The notes beneath the pieces were generated by a model. That model saw nothing but the letters and a program-made list of their open reading frames with translations. It did no database searches and was not told where the DNA came from. This document shows, one piece after another, positions 16,590-25,859 of a stretch of DNA of 64,000 bases (positions within the stretch are counted from its first letter, which is position 1; every line of letters starts with the position of its first letter). The translations under genes and the position numbers were made by a program. Source of the stretch: Nocardioides oleivorans (lineage in GTDB: Bacteria; Actinomycetota; Actinomycetes; Propionibacteriales; Nocardioidaceae); contig NZ_SDWT01000001.1 of NCBI RefSeq assembly GCF_004137255.1, positions 1 to 64,000 on the forward strand. The letters are read 5' to 3'.

Positions 16590-17540
16590 TCAACCACCCT
16601 GGTTGTTCCCGAGGTCGCCGGTGAACCCGTCGCCGACCACCGGCGGCCGCCCCGGGGCAGCCAGGGACAGGACCGCCCGGGCGATCCAGGGTCGCTCCTC
16701 GAGGTGGTCCTCGAGGAGCTGCAGCTCCTCGGCAGCCCGGCTCTCGGGGTCGTCGCCGACCAGGTCCACGGAGCCGACGAGGAAGACCTTCTCGGGACCG
16801 ACGTACTCCAGGTGCAGGCTGTTGACCGACTGCACCTCGGGCCGCTCGCGGAGCCACCCGATCACGGCCTCGTAGGCCCGCGGGTCGGCGATCTGGCCGA
16901 CGAGGAAGGCCATGTTGCGCCGCAGCAGGTAGATCGCGATCGCTCCCAGCAGCAGGCCGACGAGGATCGACCCGATCGCGTCCCACACCGGCTGGCCGGT
17001 GACCTGGTGGAGCGCGAGGCCGCTGACGGCGATGACGATGCCGATCAGTGCGGCAGCGTCCTCGAAGAAGACCGCGCGCAGGGTCGGGTCGGAGGTGCGG
17101 TCGAGGAAGGCGGCGCCGCTGATCTCGGCCTCCTGGGCGCCCTTGCGCACCTCCCGGCGTGCCTGGAGGAAGGACGTGCCCTCGAGGAGGAACGCCGCGC
17201 CCATCACGACGTAGGCCCACAGGTAGTCGGCCGACTCCTCCTCGGCGCCGAGGGACTGCACGCCGTGGATCACCGACACGGCGGCGCCGACGGAGAAGAG
17301 CCCGAAGGCCGCGATCATCGACCAGACGTAGGCCTCCCGGCCGTAGCCGAGGGGGTGCAGCTTGTCGGCCGCCTGCTCGGAGCGTCGCTCGGCGACGACG
17401 AGGAAGACCTCGTTGCCGGCGTCGGCCCACGAGTGCGCGGCCTCCGCGACCATCGACGCCGAGCCGGTGACGGCGGCCACGATCGTCTTGAGGACCGCGA
17501 GGATGGTGTTGGCGGCCAGGGCGACGACGACGGTGAGCAC
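16590..17540 (-). CDS. Cation diffusion facilitator (CDF) transporter
   Basis: A 316-residue membrane protein exporting divalent metal ions, probably Zn(II), Co(II) or Fe(II), in exchange for protons. The metal site of helix 2 is visible in [13 protein letters not shown] (HxxxD), and helix 5 has [13 protein letters not shown] cytoplasmic C-terminal domain follows from about residue 210. GTG start at 17540 with GGGAGG upstream. It diverges from the GntR gene; the 53-bp gap carries the palindrome of that gene. Confidence 0.88.
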   Translation of the reverse strand: MLTVVVALAANTILAVLKTIVAAVTGSASMVAEAAHSWADAGNEVFLVVAERRSEQAADKLHPLGYGREAYVWSMIAAFGLFSVGAAVSVIHGVQSLGAEEESADYLWAYVVMGAAFLLEGTSFLQARREVRKGAQEAEISGAAFLDRTSDPTLRAVFFEDAAALIGIVIAVSGLALHQVTGQPVWDAIGSILVGLLLGAIAIYLLRRNMAFLVGQIADPRAYEAVIGWLRERPEVQSVNSLHLEYVGPEKVFLVGSVDLVGDDPESRAAEELQLLEDHLEERPWIARAVLSLAAPGRPPVVGDGFTGDLGNNQGG

Positions 17541-17580
17541 GGGCCCAGCCTCCCACTTGACGCCTGACTCCGGTCAGGTG

Positions 17581-17594
17581 TGCAATATATTGCA
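17581..17594. promoter_or_regulatory. Palindromic operator on the GntR start codon
   Basis: TGCAATATATTGCA is a perfect 14-bp palindrome whose last base is the A of the ATG of the GntR gene. It is strikingly AT-rich in this GC-rich DNA and contains TATATT, a possible -10. It is most likely the autoregulatory site of the adjacent FadR/VanR-type regulator. With no Shine-Dalgarno in front of the ATG, transcription may start at or just before it. Confidence 0.8.
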
Positions 17595-18319
17595 TGCCGG
17601 TACCCGCGTCGGAAGCATCGATCCGCCCCTCCCTCCTGCGCGACACCGTGCACGACCGGCTGCGCGACGCGATCGTCGACGGCACGCTGGCGCCGGGCGA
17701 GGTGGTGCGCGACACCGAGCTCGCCTCCTGGCTCGGCGTCAGTCGTACGCCGGTGCGCGAGGCGCTGCTGCGGCTCGGCGAGACCGGGCTGGTCCGCGCC
17801 GCGCCCGGGCGCTCGACGGTCGTCGCAGAGATCGACCTCGGCGAGGTCCGCGCCGCTCACGCCGTCGTCGCCTCGATGCACCGGCTCGCCGTGGCCGAGG
17901 CCGTCACCCGGCTCACCCCGGCCGACCTCGGTCGGATGCGCGAGGCCAACGACCGCTTCGCGCGGGCCATCGACGACCGGGACACCGACGCCGCGCTGGC
18001 CGCCGACGACGACTTCCACGCCGTGGCCGTCGACGTCTCCGCCAACCGCGCGCTGGCCACCGTCCTCGACCAGTTCAGCCCGGTCGTACGCCGCCTCGAG
18101 CGCCGCCGCTTCGCCTCCCTCGCGGGAGCCGAGTCGGTCACCCTCCACGACCGCCTGGTCGCGGCGTGCGAGGCCGGCGACGTCGACGCGGCGGCCGAGG
18201 TGGCCTTCCGGACCTGGCAGAACCTCGCCGCCCTGATCCCCGAGCCCCCGTCCGGCACCGAGCCCGACACCGAGCCCGACACCGACGCACCCACCACCCA
18301 GCAGCAGGAGACCCCGTGA
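17594..18319 (+). CDS. GntR family (FCD) regulator, probable control of ACC deaminase
   Basis: A 241-residue regulator. Residues about 14-80 are a GntR winged helix ([40 protein letters not shown]) and about 85-215 an FCD ligand domain. The C-terminus is a Thr/Asp/Glu/Gln-rich tail. It overlaps the ACC deaminase start by 4 nt (GTGA). Known acdS regulators in proteobacteria are usually Lrp-type, so a GntR partner is notable. No good ribosome binding site precedes the ATG at 17594, which sits at the edge of the palindrome. The next possible start (GTG at 17648) would cut into the DNA-binding domain. Confidence 0.85.
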   Translation: MPVPASEASIRPSLLRDTVHDRLRDAIVDGTLAPGEVVRDTELASWLGVSRTPVREALLRLGETGLVRAAPGRSTVVAEIDLGEVRAAHAVVASMHRLAVAEAVTRLTPADLGRMREANDRFARAIDDRDTDAALAADDDFHAVAVDVSANRALATVLDQFSPVVRRLERRRFASLAGAESVTLHDRLVAACEAGDVDAAAEVAFRTWQNLAALIPEPPSGTEPDTEPDTDAPTTQQQETP

Positions 18320-19356
18320 TCCTCGAGCAGTTCGAGCGCTACCCGCTCACCTTCGGCCCCTCGCCCGTCCAGCACCTCCAGCGGCTGACCGCACACCTGG
18401 CCGCCCGGGGCGGGGGTGCGCAGGTCTGGGCCAAGCGCGAGGACGTCAACAGCGGACTGGCCTACGGCGGCAACAAGGTCCGCAAGCTTGAGTACATCGT
18501 CCCCGACGTGCTCGCCAGCGGCGCCGACACGATCGTCTCGATCGGCGGCTACCAGTCCAACCACACCCGCCAGGTCGCCGCGGTCGCCGCGCACCTCGGC
18601 CTCAAGTGCCGCCTGGTGCAGGAGAAGTGGGTGCCGTGGGACGACCCGACCAACACCCAGGTCGGCAACATCCTGCTCAGCCGGATGATGGGCGCCGACT
18701 CACGGCTCGACCCGGCCGGCTTCGACATCGGCATCCGCGACTCGTGGAAGGACGCGCTCCGCGAGGTCGAGGAGGCCGGCGGGACGCCGTACGCCATCCC
18801 GGCCGGCGCCAGCGAGCACAGGCTGGGCGGGCTCGGCTTCGCCAACTGGGCCTTCGAGGTCGCCGAGCAGGAGAAGGCGCTCGGCATCACCTTCGACACG
18901 ATCGTGGTCTGCACCGTGACCGGATCGACGCACGCCGGCATGATCGCCGGCTTCGCGGCGCTCGAGGACCTCACCGGCGTCCGCCGTCGCGTCATCGGCA
19001 TCGACGCCAGCGCGACCCTGGACAAGACCCGCGACCAGGTCGCCCGGATCGCCCGCAGCACCGCCGAGCTGATCGAGCTCGGCCGCGACCTGCGCGACGA
19101 CGAGATCACCGTGCTCGAGGGCTGGGCGGGCGATCTCTACGGCGTGCCGGTCGACTCGACGATGGAGGCCATGGCGCTGGGCGCGCAGCTCGAGGCGATG
19201 ATCACCGACCCGGTCTACGAGGGGAAGTCGCTCGCCGGCCTCGTCGACCTCGTCGCGGGCGGCGACATCCCCCGCGACTCGCACGTGCTCTACGCCCACC
19301 TCGGCGGTCAGCCGGCGATCAACGCCTACCACTCCCTCTGGCCCGCCCAGGGCTGA
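18316..19356 (+). CDS. acdS: 1-aminocyclopropane-1-carboxylate deaminase
   Basis: A 346-residue PLP enzyme cleaving ACC, the plant ethylene precursor, to 2-oxobutanoate and ammonia. The PLP lysine is K54 in [11 protein letters not shown], the catalytic serine S81 is in [10 protein letters not shown]. The diagnostic Tyr-Glu pair ([10 protein letters not shown]) and the Leu of AHLGGQPA separate true ACC deaminases from D-cysteine desulfhydrases, and all are present. GTG start coupled to the GntR gene by GTGA. It suggests life near plants or on ACC-containing material. Confidence 0.93.
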   Translation: MILEQFERYPLTFGPSPVQHLQRLTAHLAARGGGAQVWAKREDVNSGLAYGGNKVRKLEYIVPDVLASGADTIVSIGGYQSNHTRQVAAVAAHLGLKCRLVQEKWVPWDDPTNTQVGNILLSRMMGADSRLDPAGFDIGIRDSWKDALREVEEAGGTPYAIPAGASEHRLGGLGFANWAFEVAEQEKALGITFDTIVVCTVTGSTHAGMIAGFAALEDLTGVRRRVIGIDASATLDKTRDQVARIARSTAELIELGRDLRDDEITVLEGWAGDLYGVPVDSTMEAMALGAQLEAMITDPVYEGKSLAGLVDLVAGGDIPRDSHVLYAHLGGQPAINAYHSLWPAQG

Positions 19357-19378
19357 GTCCTCCACTAGCGTCACCCGC

Positions 19379-20230
19379 GTGACCGACGAGTGGAGGGCCG
19401 CCCTCGACTGGGCGGGGGCGAGCCTCGACAGCCCGGTCGTCTCGTCGCAGCCGCTCGAGGGCGGGATGACCTCGTCGATGCTCGCGCTGACCCACGAGGA
19501 CGGCACCGAGACGGTGCTGCGGCTGATGACCCACGAGCCGTGGCGCGCCCACGGCGCCGCGCTCACCTCGCGCGAGCGTGACGCGCAGCGGGCGCTCGCG
19601 GACACATCCGTGCCGGCGCCGGCCAGCATCGCCCTCGACGCGGACGGCACGACGACGGGCGTGGCGGGGCACCTGATGTCCCGCCTGCCCGGACTCGGCC
19701 GTGAGTCCCTCGGAGACTCACGGCTCGGCGCGATGGCCAGGATGCTTGCGATCATCCACGCGATCACTCCATACGAGCCGTTCCGGACCTACGAGACGTG
19801 GGCGTGGGAGGCCAAGTGGGTCGTGCCGGCGTGGACGCGCCACCCGAAGTCCTGGCAGCGCGCCTTCGACCTGCTCGCCGGACCCGCGCCCGCCCACGAG
19901 CCGACCTTCCTCCACCGCGACTTCAGCCACCGCAACCTCCTGTGGACCGACGAGGCGATCACCGGGGTCGTCGACTGGGTCGAGACGTCGACGGGGCCGG
20001 CCTGGCTCGACGCCGGCCACGCCGCGACCACCCTCGCCGTCGCGTCCGGGCCGGAGCCGGCCACCCGCTTCCTGGAGCTGTACGCCGACCACGCACCGGA
20101 GCCGGTCGATCCGTACTGGCTGGTGATGGACGCCGTCGGCTTCCTCCCGCCGCCCGGTCGGGCGCCGTTGTTCGGCAGCCCCGGACAGCTCGCGCGGCTC
20201 GACGACTGGCTCCACCGGCTGGTCGGCTGA
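19379..20230 (+). CDS. APH-family phosphotransferase
   Basis: A 283-residue kinase-like protein of the aminoglycoside phosphotransferase superfamily. The catalytic loop FLHRDFSHRNLLW supplies the Asp and Asn, and GVVDWVETSTGPAWLD is the DxD-like metal motif. Many members phosphorylate small metabolites, so drug resistance should not be assumed. GTG start 19379, 22 bp after acdS. Confidence 0.85.
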   Translation: MTDEWRAALDWAGASLDSPVVSSQPLEGGMTSSMLALTHEDGTETVLRLMTHEPWRAHGAALTSRERDAQRALADTSVPAPASIALDADGTTTGVAGHLMSRLPGLGRESLGDSRLGAMARMLAIIHAITPYEPFRTYETWAWEAKWVVPAWTRHPKSWQRAFDLLAGPAPAHEPTFLHRDFSHRNLLWTDEAITGVVDWVETSTGPAWLDAGHAATTLAVASGPEPATRFLELYADHAPEPVDPYWLVMDAVGFLPPPGRAPLFGSPGQLARLDDWLHRLVG

Positions 20231-20920
20231 TCACGCCAGGGCGAAGTCCACCGCCGCGAGCGCGTGCAGCCGGGTCGTCGCGAAGACCGGCACGTCGACG
20301 TCGTCGGCGCCGATCAGCAGCTCGATCTCGGTGCAGCCGAGGACGACCCCCTCGGCGCCGCGCCCGGCCAGCCGCCGCACCACGTCGACGTACTGCTCCC
20401 GGGATTCGGAGCGCACGACTCCGTGGACGAGCTCGTCGTAGATCACCCGGTGAACCAGCTCGAGGTCCTCGCCCGCGGGGACCACCACGGACAGGCCGTG
20501 GGACTCGAGCCGCTCGCGGACGAACGGCTGCTCCATCGTGAACCGGGTCCCGAGCAGCGCCACCCGGGACAGGCCGGCCGCACGGACGGCCGCAGCCGTC
20601 ACGTCGACGATGTGGATCAGGGGCACCGAGGTCGCGGCCTCGATCGCGCCGGCGACCTTGTGCATCGTGTTGGTGCAGAGGACCAGGCACTCGGCCCCGG
20701 CCGCCTCCAGCGCCCGGGCCTCGGCCGCCAGCAGCTCGCCGGCGGCGTCCCACTCCCCCGCTGCCTGCATCGCCTCGACCTCGGCGAAGTCGACCGACGC
20801 CATCAGCACGCGCGCGGAGTGGTAGCCGCCGAGCCGCTCCCGCACCGCCTCGTTGACGACCTGGTAGTAGAGCGCCGAGCTCTCCCAGCTCATCCCGCCG
20901 AGCAGGCCGATCGTGCGCAT
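20231..20920 (-). CDS. Aspartate/glutamate racemase family protein
   Basis: A 229-residue protein with both racemase cysteines: CTNTMHK near residue 80 and GCTEIELL near residue 190. The N-terminus IGLLGGMSWESSALYYQ is typical of the YgeA-type amino-acid racemases. ATG at 20920 or an in-frame ATG at 20932 are both possible; the shorter fits the family. Convergent with the phosphotransferase (no gap) and divergent from the GNAT gene. Confidence 0.88.
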   Translation of the reverse strand: MRTIGLLGGMSWESSALYYQVVNEAVRERLGGYHSARVLMASVDFAEVEAMQAAGEWDAAGELLAAEARALEAAGAECLVLCTNTMHKVAGAIEAATSVPLIHIVDVTAAAVRAAGLSRVALLGTRFTMEQPFVRERLESHGLSVVVPAGEDLELVHRVIYDELVHGVVRSESREQYVDVVRRLAGRGAEGVVLGCTEIELLIGADDVDVPVFATTRLHALAAVDFALA

Positions 20921-20963
20921 CGCGTGGGGCATGCGCCCATTGAACAGCGCTAGCCTGACGAGC

Positions 20964-21566
20964 ATGGCGACCCAGGCCCTCGCGAGCACCGACGGGCTCC
21001 GGGTGTTCGCGGCCACCCATGCCCGGTTCGACGACGTCCGCACCATGGTCGGCCCGAAGAAGCCGACGTCCAGCGTGTGCTGGTGCCTGAGCCACCGGAT
21101 CCCGGCGAAGCTCAACCGCGAGCTGGCCGGCACCGAGCGCGCCGACTTCGTCGAGGCCCTCACCCGCAGGCGCACCAAGCCCGGCGTGCTGGCCTACGAC
21201 GGCGACGAGGTCGTCGGCTGGGCGGCCGTCGCTCCCCGCGCCGACCTGCCCTTCGCCCGCTCCACGAAGATCCCGCACGTCGACGACCAGGCCGCGTGGT
21301 CTGTCTGGTGCATCCGCGTGCGGCCCGGGCACCGGGGCCGCGGGATCTCGCACGTGCTGCTCGAGGGCGCCGTGGCCTACGCCGTCCAGCAGGGCGCCCC
21401 GGTGATCGAGGGCTACCCGGTCGACAACCGCGGAGAGAAGGTCGACCTGACCATGGCCTACGTCGGCACCCGCAAGGTCTTCGAGGCCGCCGGCTTCGAG
21501 CTGGCCATGCGCACCGAGGCGACCTCGGCCGGCTTCCCCCGCGTGATCATGCGTCGCAACGCCTGA
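20964..21566 (+). CDS. GNAT family N-acetyltransferase
   Basis: A 200-residue GNAT protein with the acetyl-CoA binding motif RVRPGHRGRGISHVLL (motif A) and a distinctive Cys/Trp block SSVCWCLSHRIP near the N-terminus, typical of one actinobacterial GNAT branch. Substrate unknown. It is followed by a perfect 10-bp tandem duplication (GACCCGAGCC, 21565-21584). Confidence 0.85.
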   Translation: MATQALASTDGLRVFAATHARFDDVRTMVGPKKPTSSVCWCLSHRIPAKLNRELAGTERADFVEALTRRRTKPGVLAYDGDEVVGWAAVAPRADLPFARSTKIPHVDDQAAWSVWCIRVRPGHRGRGISHVLLEGAVAYAVQQGAPVIEGYPVDNRGEKVDLTMAYVGTRKVFEAAGFELAMRTEATSAGFPRVIMRRNA

Positions 21567-21684
21567 CCCGAGCCGACCCGAGCCGGCCAGACCTGACGGC
21601 GGACAGCGCGCCGACTCGCCCGACCGCCGCACCGCTTGCTACCTTTAGTCGCGTAATTCACTGCATTAATGGGACGGAGTGGTC

Positions 21685-24348
21685 ATGGCGCCGATGGGGA
21701 CGAACGAGGGCGACTGTCGGGTCGTGGTGGTCGGTGCGGGCGCCGGCGGCACGCTGGTCGCGACGCACCTGGTGACCGCGCTCTCCTCCCGGTTCCGCGT
21801 CGAGCTGGTCGACCCGGCTCCCACCACCGGGCGCGGCCAGGCCTACTCCACCACCGACGAGCGCCACCTCCTCAACGTCCCGGCCTCCGGCATGAGCGCC
21901 TTCCCGCGCGACCCGGAGCACTTCCTGCGGTGGCTGCGCAACCACCACGACCCGAAGTTCCAGCCCCACGACTTCGCGCCGCGTGCCGTCTTCGGTCGCT
22001 ACATCGAGAGCCTGCTGACCACCGCGACGGAGTTCCCCGGCAATGCCCGGCTCGTACGCCGTCGCGCCGAGGTGGTCGACATCGCCGGGTCCGGCAGCGG
22101 CTTCGTCGTCGACCTCTCCGACGGCGAGCGGCTCGAGGCCCGCGCCGTCGTGCTCGCCACCAGCAGCCGTCCCGGGACCGCGTGGGCGCCCGCCGAGCTC
22201 GCCGCGGACGCGCGGCTCATCGCCGACCCCTGGACCCAGCCGATCCCCGAGGTGGGCGACGTGCTGATGCTCGGCTCCGGCCTGACGATGGTCGACCTGG
22301 CGATCAGCGCCGACCGGCCCGACCGCACGGTCCACGTGGTCTCGCGCACCGACGCCGTGCCGCAGCCGCACGTGCTCCCCACCACTCCCCCGGTGCCGCC
22401 GCCGCCGGGCATCACCCGCACGCAGGGACTCGACGCCCTGCGCGCCACGCTCGACGCCCACGTCGAGGAGACCGTCGACACGACCGGCGACTGGCGCGCG
22501 GCCATCGACGGCCTGCGCCCGGTCACGGCGCAGGTCTGGCGCGGGCTCTCCGACGCCGACAAGCGCCGCTTCATCGGCGAGGACGCCCGCCGCTGGGACG
22601 TCCACCGCCACCGGATGGCCCCGGCCACCGCACGCCGCTTCGACGCGATCGGGGACGCCGGCCGGATGCGGCGCCACCGCGGCACCATCGCCGGCGTGCG
22701 CGCCGACGCCAGCGCCCTGCAGGTGACGCTCGACGACGGCACCACCCTGCGCGTCGCCGCCGTCGTCAACTGCACCGGGCCGTCCGGCTCGATCGCCACC
22801 GACCCGCTGCTCTCCCGCCTGGCGCAGACCGGGCTGGTCCGGCCCGGCCCGGCCGGGCTCGGCATCGACACCACCGACGACGGCCGGATCCTCGGCACGC
22901 TCCCCGACACCGTGCCGTTCCTGGCCGTCGGGTCGCTGCGCAAGGGCAACCTGTGGGAGTCCACGGCGATGCCCGAGATCCGCGAGCAGGCCTACGACGT
23001 CGCGCGGGTGGTGAGCCGCTCGATGCATGGCGAGTCCCGGCGCCGCCCGGTCGACCCCTACGGCCTCACGCTCTCCACCGGCACCGACGCCGCCGACCGC
23101 TACAACGCCGCCCTCGGCCGGCTCCTGCGCCTCCAGGGCGGGGTCGAGGAGGGCCTCGCCGAGGCCGTCGCCGCCGACGAGGGCTTCGTCCAGGCCCACG
23201 CCGCACTCGCGCTGCTGGGCCACGAGTGGGGCACCAACACGCACTGGGCGGCCTCGCTGCGAGCCGCGCACCGGGCCGCGGCCGAGCGCCACCTCGACGA
23301 CCGCGAGAGCTCGTTCCTCGACGCGGTGACCACCCGCCTGCGCTCCGACGAGGCCACCGGTGCGGCCGCTCTGCTGCGCCACGTCCGGCTGTTCCCGCGC
23401 GACGCGCTCGCCGTCAGCGTCGCCGTGCCCACGGTCGCCTTCGGCGGCCTCACGAGCGGCTCGCAGACGGGCGAGCTCGTCGAGTCGCTGGGCCGCTCCT
23501 ACGGCGACGACTGGTGGTACGCCGGCCAGCTGGCGTTCGTCCGCCAGGACCAGGAGCGCTGGTCCGAGGCCGAGGAGCTGTCGTCGTACGCCCTCTCCGT
23601 CGAGCCCGCCTCCGGCCACGCCGTGCACGCCCGCGCCCACGTCTTCTACGAGACCGGCGACCACACCGCCGGACTGGCCTGGTTGGACGAGTGGATCCGC
23701 ACCCGCGGCCCCGAGGCCAACCACCGCTCGCACTTCTCGTGGCACGCCGCCCTGCACGAGCTCATGCAGGACGACGTGGAGGCCGTACGCCGTCGCTGGC
23801 GCCGCGAGCTCGCGCCGTCGGTCGTCAGCGGCAGCCGGGTCGTGGTCGACAGCGGCGCCCTCCTGTGGCGCGGGCGCGTCACCGGCGCCTGGACCGAGGA
23901 CCTTCCCGTCAGCGAGGTCCGCGAGCAGGCGCCCGCCGAGTGGCTGAGCGCCCCGACCACGCCGTTCGCGGCGATGCACAGCGCCGTCCTGCTCGCCGCC
24001 GACGGCGACGGCGCCGGGCTCACCGCGCTCGCCGCGCAGTCGGCGCAGAGCCAGGACGCCGTCTTCCGCGACATCGTGGCACCGCTGTGCCGCGGGCTCG
24101 AGCAGGTCGTCGAGGAGCGCTGGAACGCCGCCTCCGCCACCCTCACCGACGTCGTCCGCACGATGGCTCCCCTCGGCGGCAGCAAGGCCCAGCGCGAGGT
24201 CGTCGAGGACACGCTCGTCCACGCCCTCGCCATGGCCGGGCGCAACGCCGAGGCCGCGGCACTCCTCGACGAGCGCCTCAGCCGCCGGTCCTCGGCGCTC
24301 GACGCCCGCCGTCGGGCCGCCGTCGCCGGGACCCTCACCCGGTCGTGA
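21685..24348 (+). CDS. FAD/NAD(P)-binding protein fused to a TTC38-like TPR domain
   Basis: An 887-residue two-part protein. Residues 1 to about 450 form an FAD/NAD(P)-binding module of the Pyr_redox_9 type: VVVVGAGAGGTLVATHL, an ERHLLNVPASGMSAF block, a second nucleotide site DVLMLGSGLTMVDLAI, and FLAVGSLRKGNLWESTAMPEIREQ at the end. Residues from about 455 match the layout of tetratricopeptide protein 38: GLTLSTGTDAADRYNAALG, then AHAALALLG, AVSVAVPTVAFGG, WWYAGQLAFVRQDQERWSEA, AVHARAHVFYETGDHTAGLA and HFSWHAALHEL. No membrane or signal segment. ATG 21685 has GGAG 5 nt upstream. The function is not known; a redox sensor or modifier scaffolded by TPRs is a guess. It is coupled by GTGA to a small membrane gene. 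Confidence 0.8.
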   Translation: MAPMGTNEGDCRVVVVGAGAGGTLVATHLVTALSSRFRVELVDPAPTTGRGQAYSTTDERHLLNVPASGMSAFPRDPEHFLRWLRNHHDPKFQPHDFAPRAVFGRYIESLLTTATEFPGNARLVRRRAEVVDIAGSGSGFVVDLSDGERLEARAVVLATSSRPGTAWAPAELAADARLIADPWTQPIPEVGDVLMLGSGLTMVDLAISADRPDRTVHVVSRTDAVPQPHVLPTTPPVPPPPGITRTQGLDALRATLDAHVEETVDTTGDWRAAIDGLRPVTAQVWRGLSDADKRRFIGEDARRWDVHRHRMAPATARRFDAIGDAGRMRRHRGTIAGVRADASALQVTLDDGTTLRVAAVVNCTGPSGSIATDPLLSRLAQTGLVRPGPAGLGIDTTDDGRILGTLPDTVPFLAVGSLRKGNLWESTAMPEIREQAYDVARVVSRSMHGESRRRPVDPYGLTLSTGTDAADRYNAALGRLLRLQGGVEEGLAEAVAADEGFVQAHAALALLGHEWGTNTHWAASLRAAHRAAAERHLDDRESSFLDAVTTRLRSDEATGAAALLRHVRLFPRDALAVSVAVPTVAFGGLTSGSQTGELVESLGRSYGDDWWYAGQLAFVRQDQERWSEAEELSSYALSVEPASGHAVHARAHVFYETGDHTAGLAWLDEWIRTRGPEANHRSHFSWHAALHELMQDDVEAVRRRWRRELAPSVVSGSRVVVDSGALLWRGRVTGAWTEDLPVSEVREQAPAEWLSAPTTPFAAMHSAVLLAADGDGAGLTALAAQSAQSQDAVFRDIVAPLCRGLEQVVEERWNAASATLTDVVRTMAPLGGSKAQREVVEDTLVHALAMAGRNAEAAALLDERLSRRSSALDARRRAAVAGTLTRS

Positions 24349-24518
24349 CCGGCACGTCGTCCGGATCGGTGGTCGGATCGGTGTTCGGGTCGGCGTTCAG
24401 CTCGGTCGCCTTCACCACGCTGGTGACGCTCGCGATCGTCGAGCTGCACACGGAGCTGGTCGCCGGGGCGGCCGCGTTCCTGGCCGCGTGGTGGCTGCTG
24501 CGCGAGGACGCTGCCTGA
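24345..24518 (+). CDS. 57-residue membrane protein coupled to the redox-TPR gene
   Basis: It starts at a GTG that overlaps the TGA of the preceding gene (GTGA) and encodes a Ser/Gly-rich N-terminus followed by hydrophobic stretches ([27 protein letters not shown]). Such coupling argues for a real gene and for roughly stoichiometric production with the fusion protein. It may anchor that protein to the membrane, which is inference. Confidence 0.6.
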   Translation: MTGTSSGSVVGSVFGSAFSSVAFTTLVTLAIVELHTELVAGAAAFLAAWWLLREDAA

Positions 24519-24540
24519 GGTCTCGGCCTATCCTCGGACC

Positions 24541-24882
24541 GTGCACAGGATCTTCACCACCAGCGTCGCCTCGGTCTACCCGCACTACGTGACCAAGGTG
24601 GAGAAGAAGGGCCGCACCCGCGCGGAGCTCGACGAGGTCATCGCGTGGCTCACCGGCTACGACGACGCGACGCTCCGGGCGCACCTCGAGCAGGAGACGA
24701 CCTTCCAGGACTTCTTCGCCGACGCGACCCTCAATCCCCACGTCGACCAGATCACCGGCTCGGTGTGCGGGGTGAAGGTGCAGGAGGTCGAGGACCCGCT
24801 CATGCGGCAGATCCGCTACCTCGACAAGCTGGTCGACGAGCTCGCCAAGGGCCGGCCGATGGTCAAGGTGCTGCGCGGCTGA
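24541..24882 (+). CDS. DUF2200 family protein
   Basis: A 113-residue cytoplasmic protein matching the DUF2200 family throughout ([59 protein letters not shown]). The family is widespread and its function unknown. GTG start at 24541. It converges on the AraC-DinB gene with a 4-bp gap. Confidence 0.9.
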   Translation: MHRIFTTSVASVYPHYVTKVEKKGRTRAELDEVIAWLTGYDDATLRAHLEQETTFQDFFADATLNPHVDQITGSVCGVKVQEVEDPLMRQIRYLDKLVDELAKGRPMVKVLRG

Positions 24883-24886
24883 GCGC

Positions 24887-25792
24887 TCACTCCTCGCCAC
24901 GCTGCCCGCGCAGCCAGGTGATCGGGTCGCCCTCGTCGACCGTGACGCCGTGGCGGCGGAGGACGTGCCGTGCGACCTGCCGGCGGGCGGCGGCGTACGT
25001 CACCACGTGGGCGAAGACGCTGCCCATCACGAAGCTCTCGGGCGGGTCGCACAACGCGTCGACCAGCCGGTCGTCCCACGCCCCGCGGGCGTCGAGGTCG
25101 CGCACGGTGGCGAGCCAGCGCGGTGCGACGGCGTCGTGACGCTCGAGCAGCTCGATCGCGCCGCGCCCGCCCCCGGTGGGGAGCTCCTCCCCCGCGATCG
25201 CGGCGAGCCAGATCTCCTTGGACGCCACCAGGTGCTCGAGCAGCTGGCCGAGCGACTCGTCGGGCCCGTCGAAGCCGAGCACCGCGAGGCCCTCGACCAC
25301 CGGGGCGTCGTACGCCGACCCCGGCACGCCCTTCGCGAGGTCGATCAGGTGCCGGGTGTCGTCCAGGTCGTGGCGGACGAGGTGCTCGGTGATCGGGTTC
25401 ATGGCCTGCTCCGTGGAGGTGACCCACAACGACATGGGTGGGTGGAAGTGGATGCCGTTGGGCGCGGGCAGCCAGTGCCCGGCCGCGGGGGTGCTCGGCG
25501 GGTGCCCGAACGCCCGGGCGTAGGCCCGCGCGAAGCCCTCGACCGACTCGTAGCCGGACTCGAACGCCGCGTCGGTGACGCTCGCGCCCTCGGAGAGACG
25601 CCACGCGGCCCGCTCCAGCTGGACCCGCCGGCGCAGGGCGACCGGCGGCTCGCCGGTCCCGCTCCGGACCCGGCGGTTGAAGTGGTGGGGCGAGGAGAAC
25701 GCGCCCCCGGCCATGTCGGCCAGGGTGGCGTGCTCCTCGTCGAGGACGGCGTCGAGCAGCTCGCGGAGGCGGTCGCGTCCGGGCTCGCTCAT
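24887..25792 (-). CDS. AraC-type regulator fused to a DinB-like domain
   Basis: A 301-residue protein with AraC helix-turn-helix motifs at the N-terminus (residues about 20-105: HHFNRRVRSGTGEPPVALRR; VTDAAFESGYESVEGFARAYARAFG) and a four-helix DinB-like C-terminal domain (HLVRHDLDDTRHLIDLA; LLEHLVASKEIWLAAIAG; FAHVVTYAAARRQVARHVL). The DinB fold often binds a metal and may bind a ligand or thiol here. The usual order in AraC proteins is reversed, with DNA binding first. Target genes unknown. Confidence 0.85.
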   Translation of the reverse strand: MSEPGRDRLRELLDAVLDEEHATLADMAGGAFSSPHHFNRRVRSGTGEPPVALRRRVQLERAAWRLSEGASVTDAAFESGYESVEGFARAYARAFGHPPSTPAAGHWLPAPNGIHFHPPMSLWVTSTEQAMNPITEHLVRHDLDDTRHLIDLAKGVPGSAYDAPVVEGLAVLGFDGPDESLGQLLEHLVASKEIWLAAIAGEELPTGGGRGAIELLERHDAVAPRWLATVRDLDARGAWDDRLVDALCDPPESFVMGSVFAHVVTYAAARRQVARHVLRRHGVTVDEGDPITWLRGQRGEE

Positions 25793-25859
25793 GGAGCCCA
25801 GTCTGCGACACCGGCGGGCTCGGCCACCCGACCGGAATTGCGCAACGACCCCGAGGGGG

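Noticed and set aside
19379-20230. Aminoglycoside resistance gene
   Set aside because: Only the general APH catalytic loop is visible. The superfamily has many metabolic members and the context is not a resistance island.
21658-24222. Very long open frame on the minus strand opposite the redox-TPR gene
   Set aside because: High GC content opens antisense frames. Its translation is low-complexity Gly/Ala/Val/Arg with no motif, while the plus strand has clear domains.
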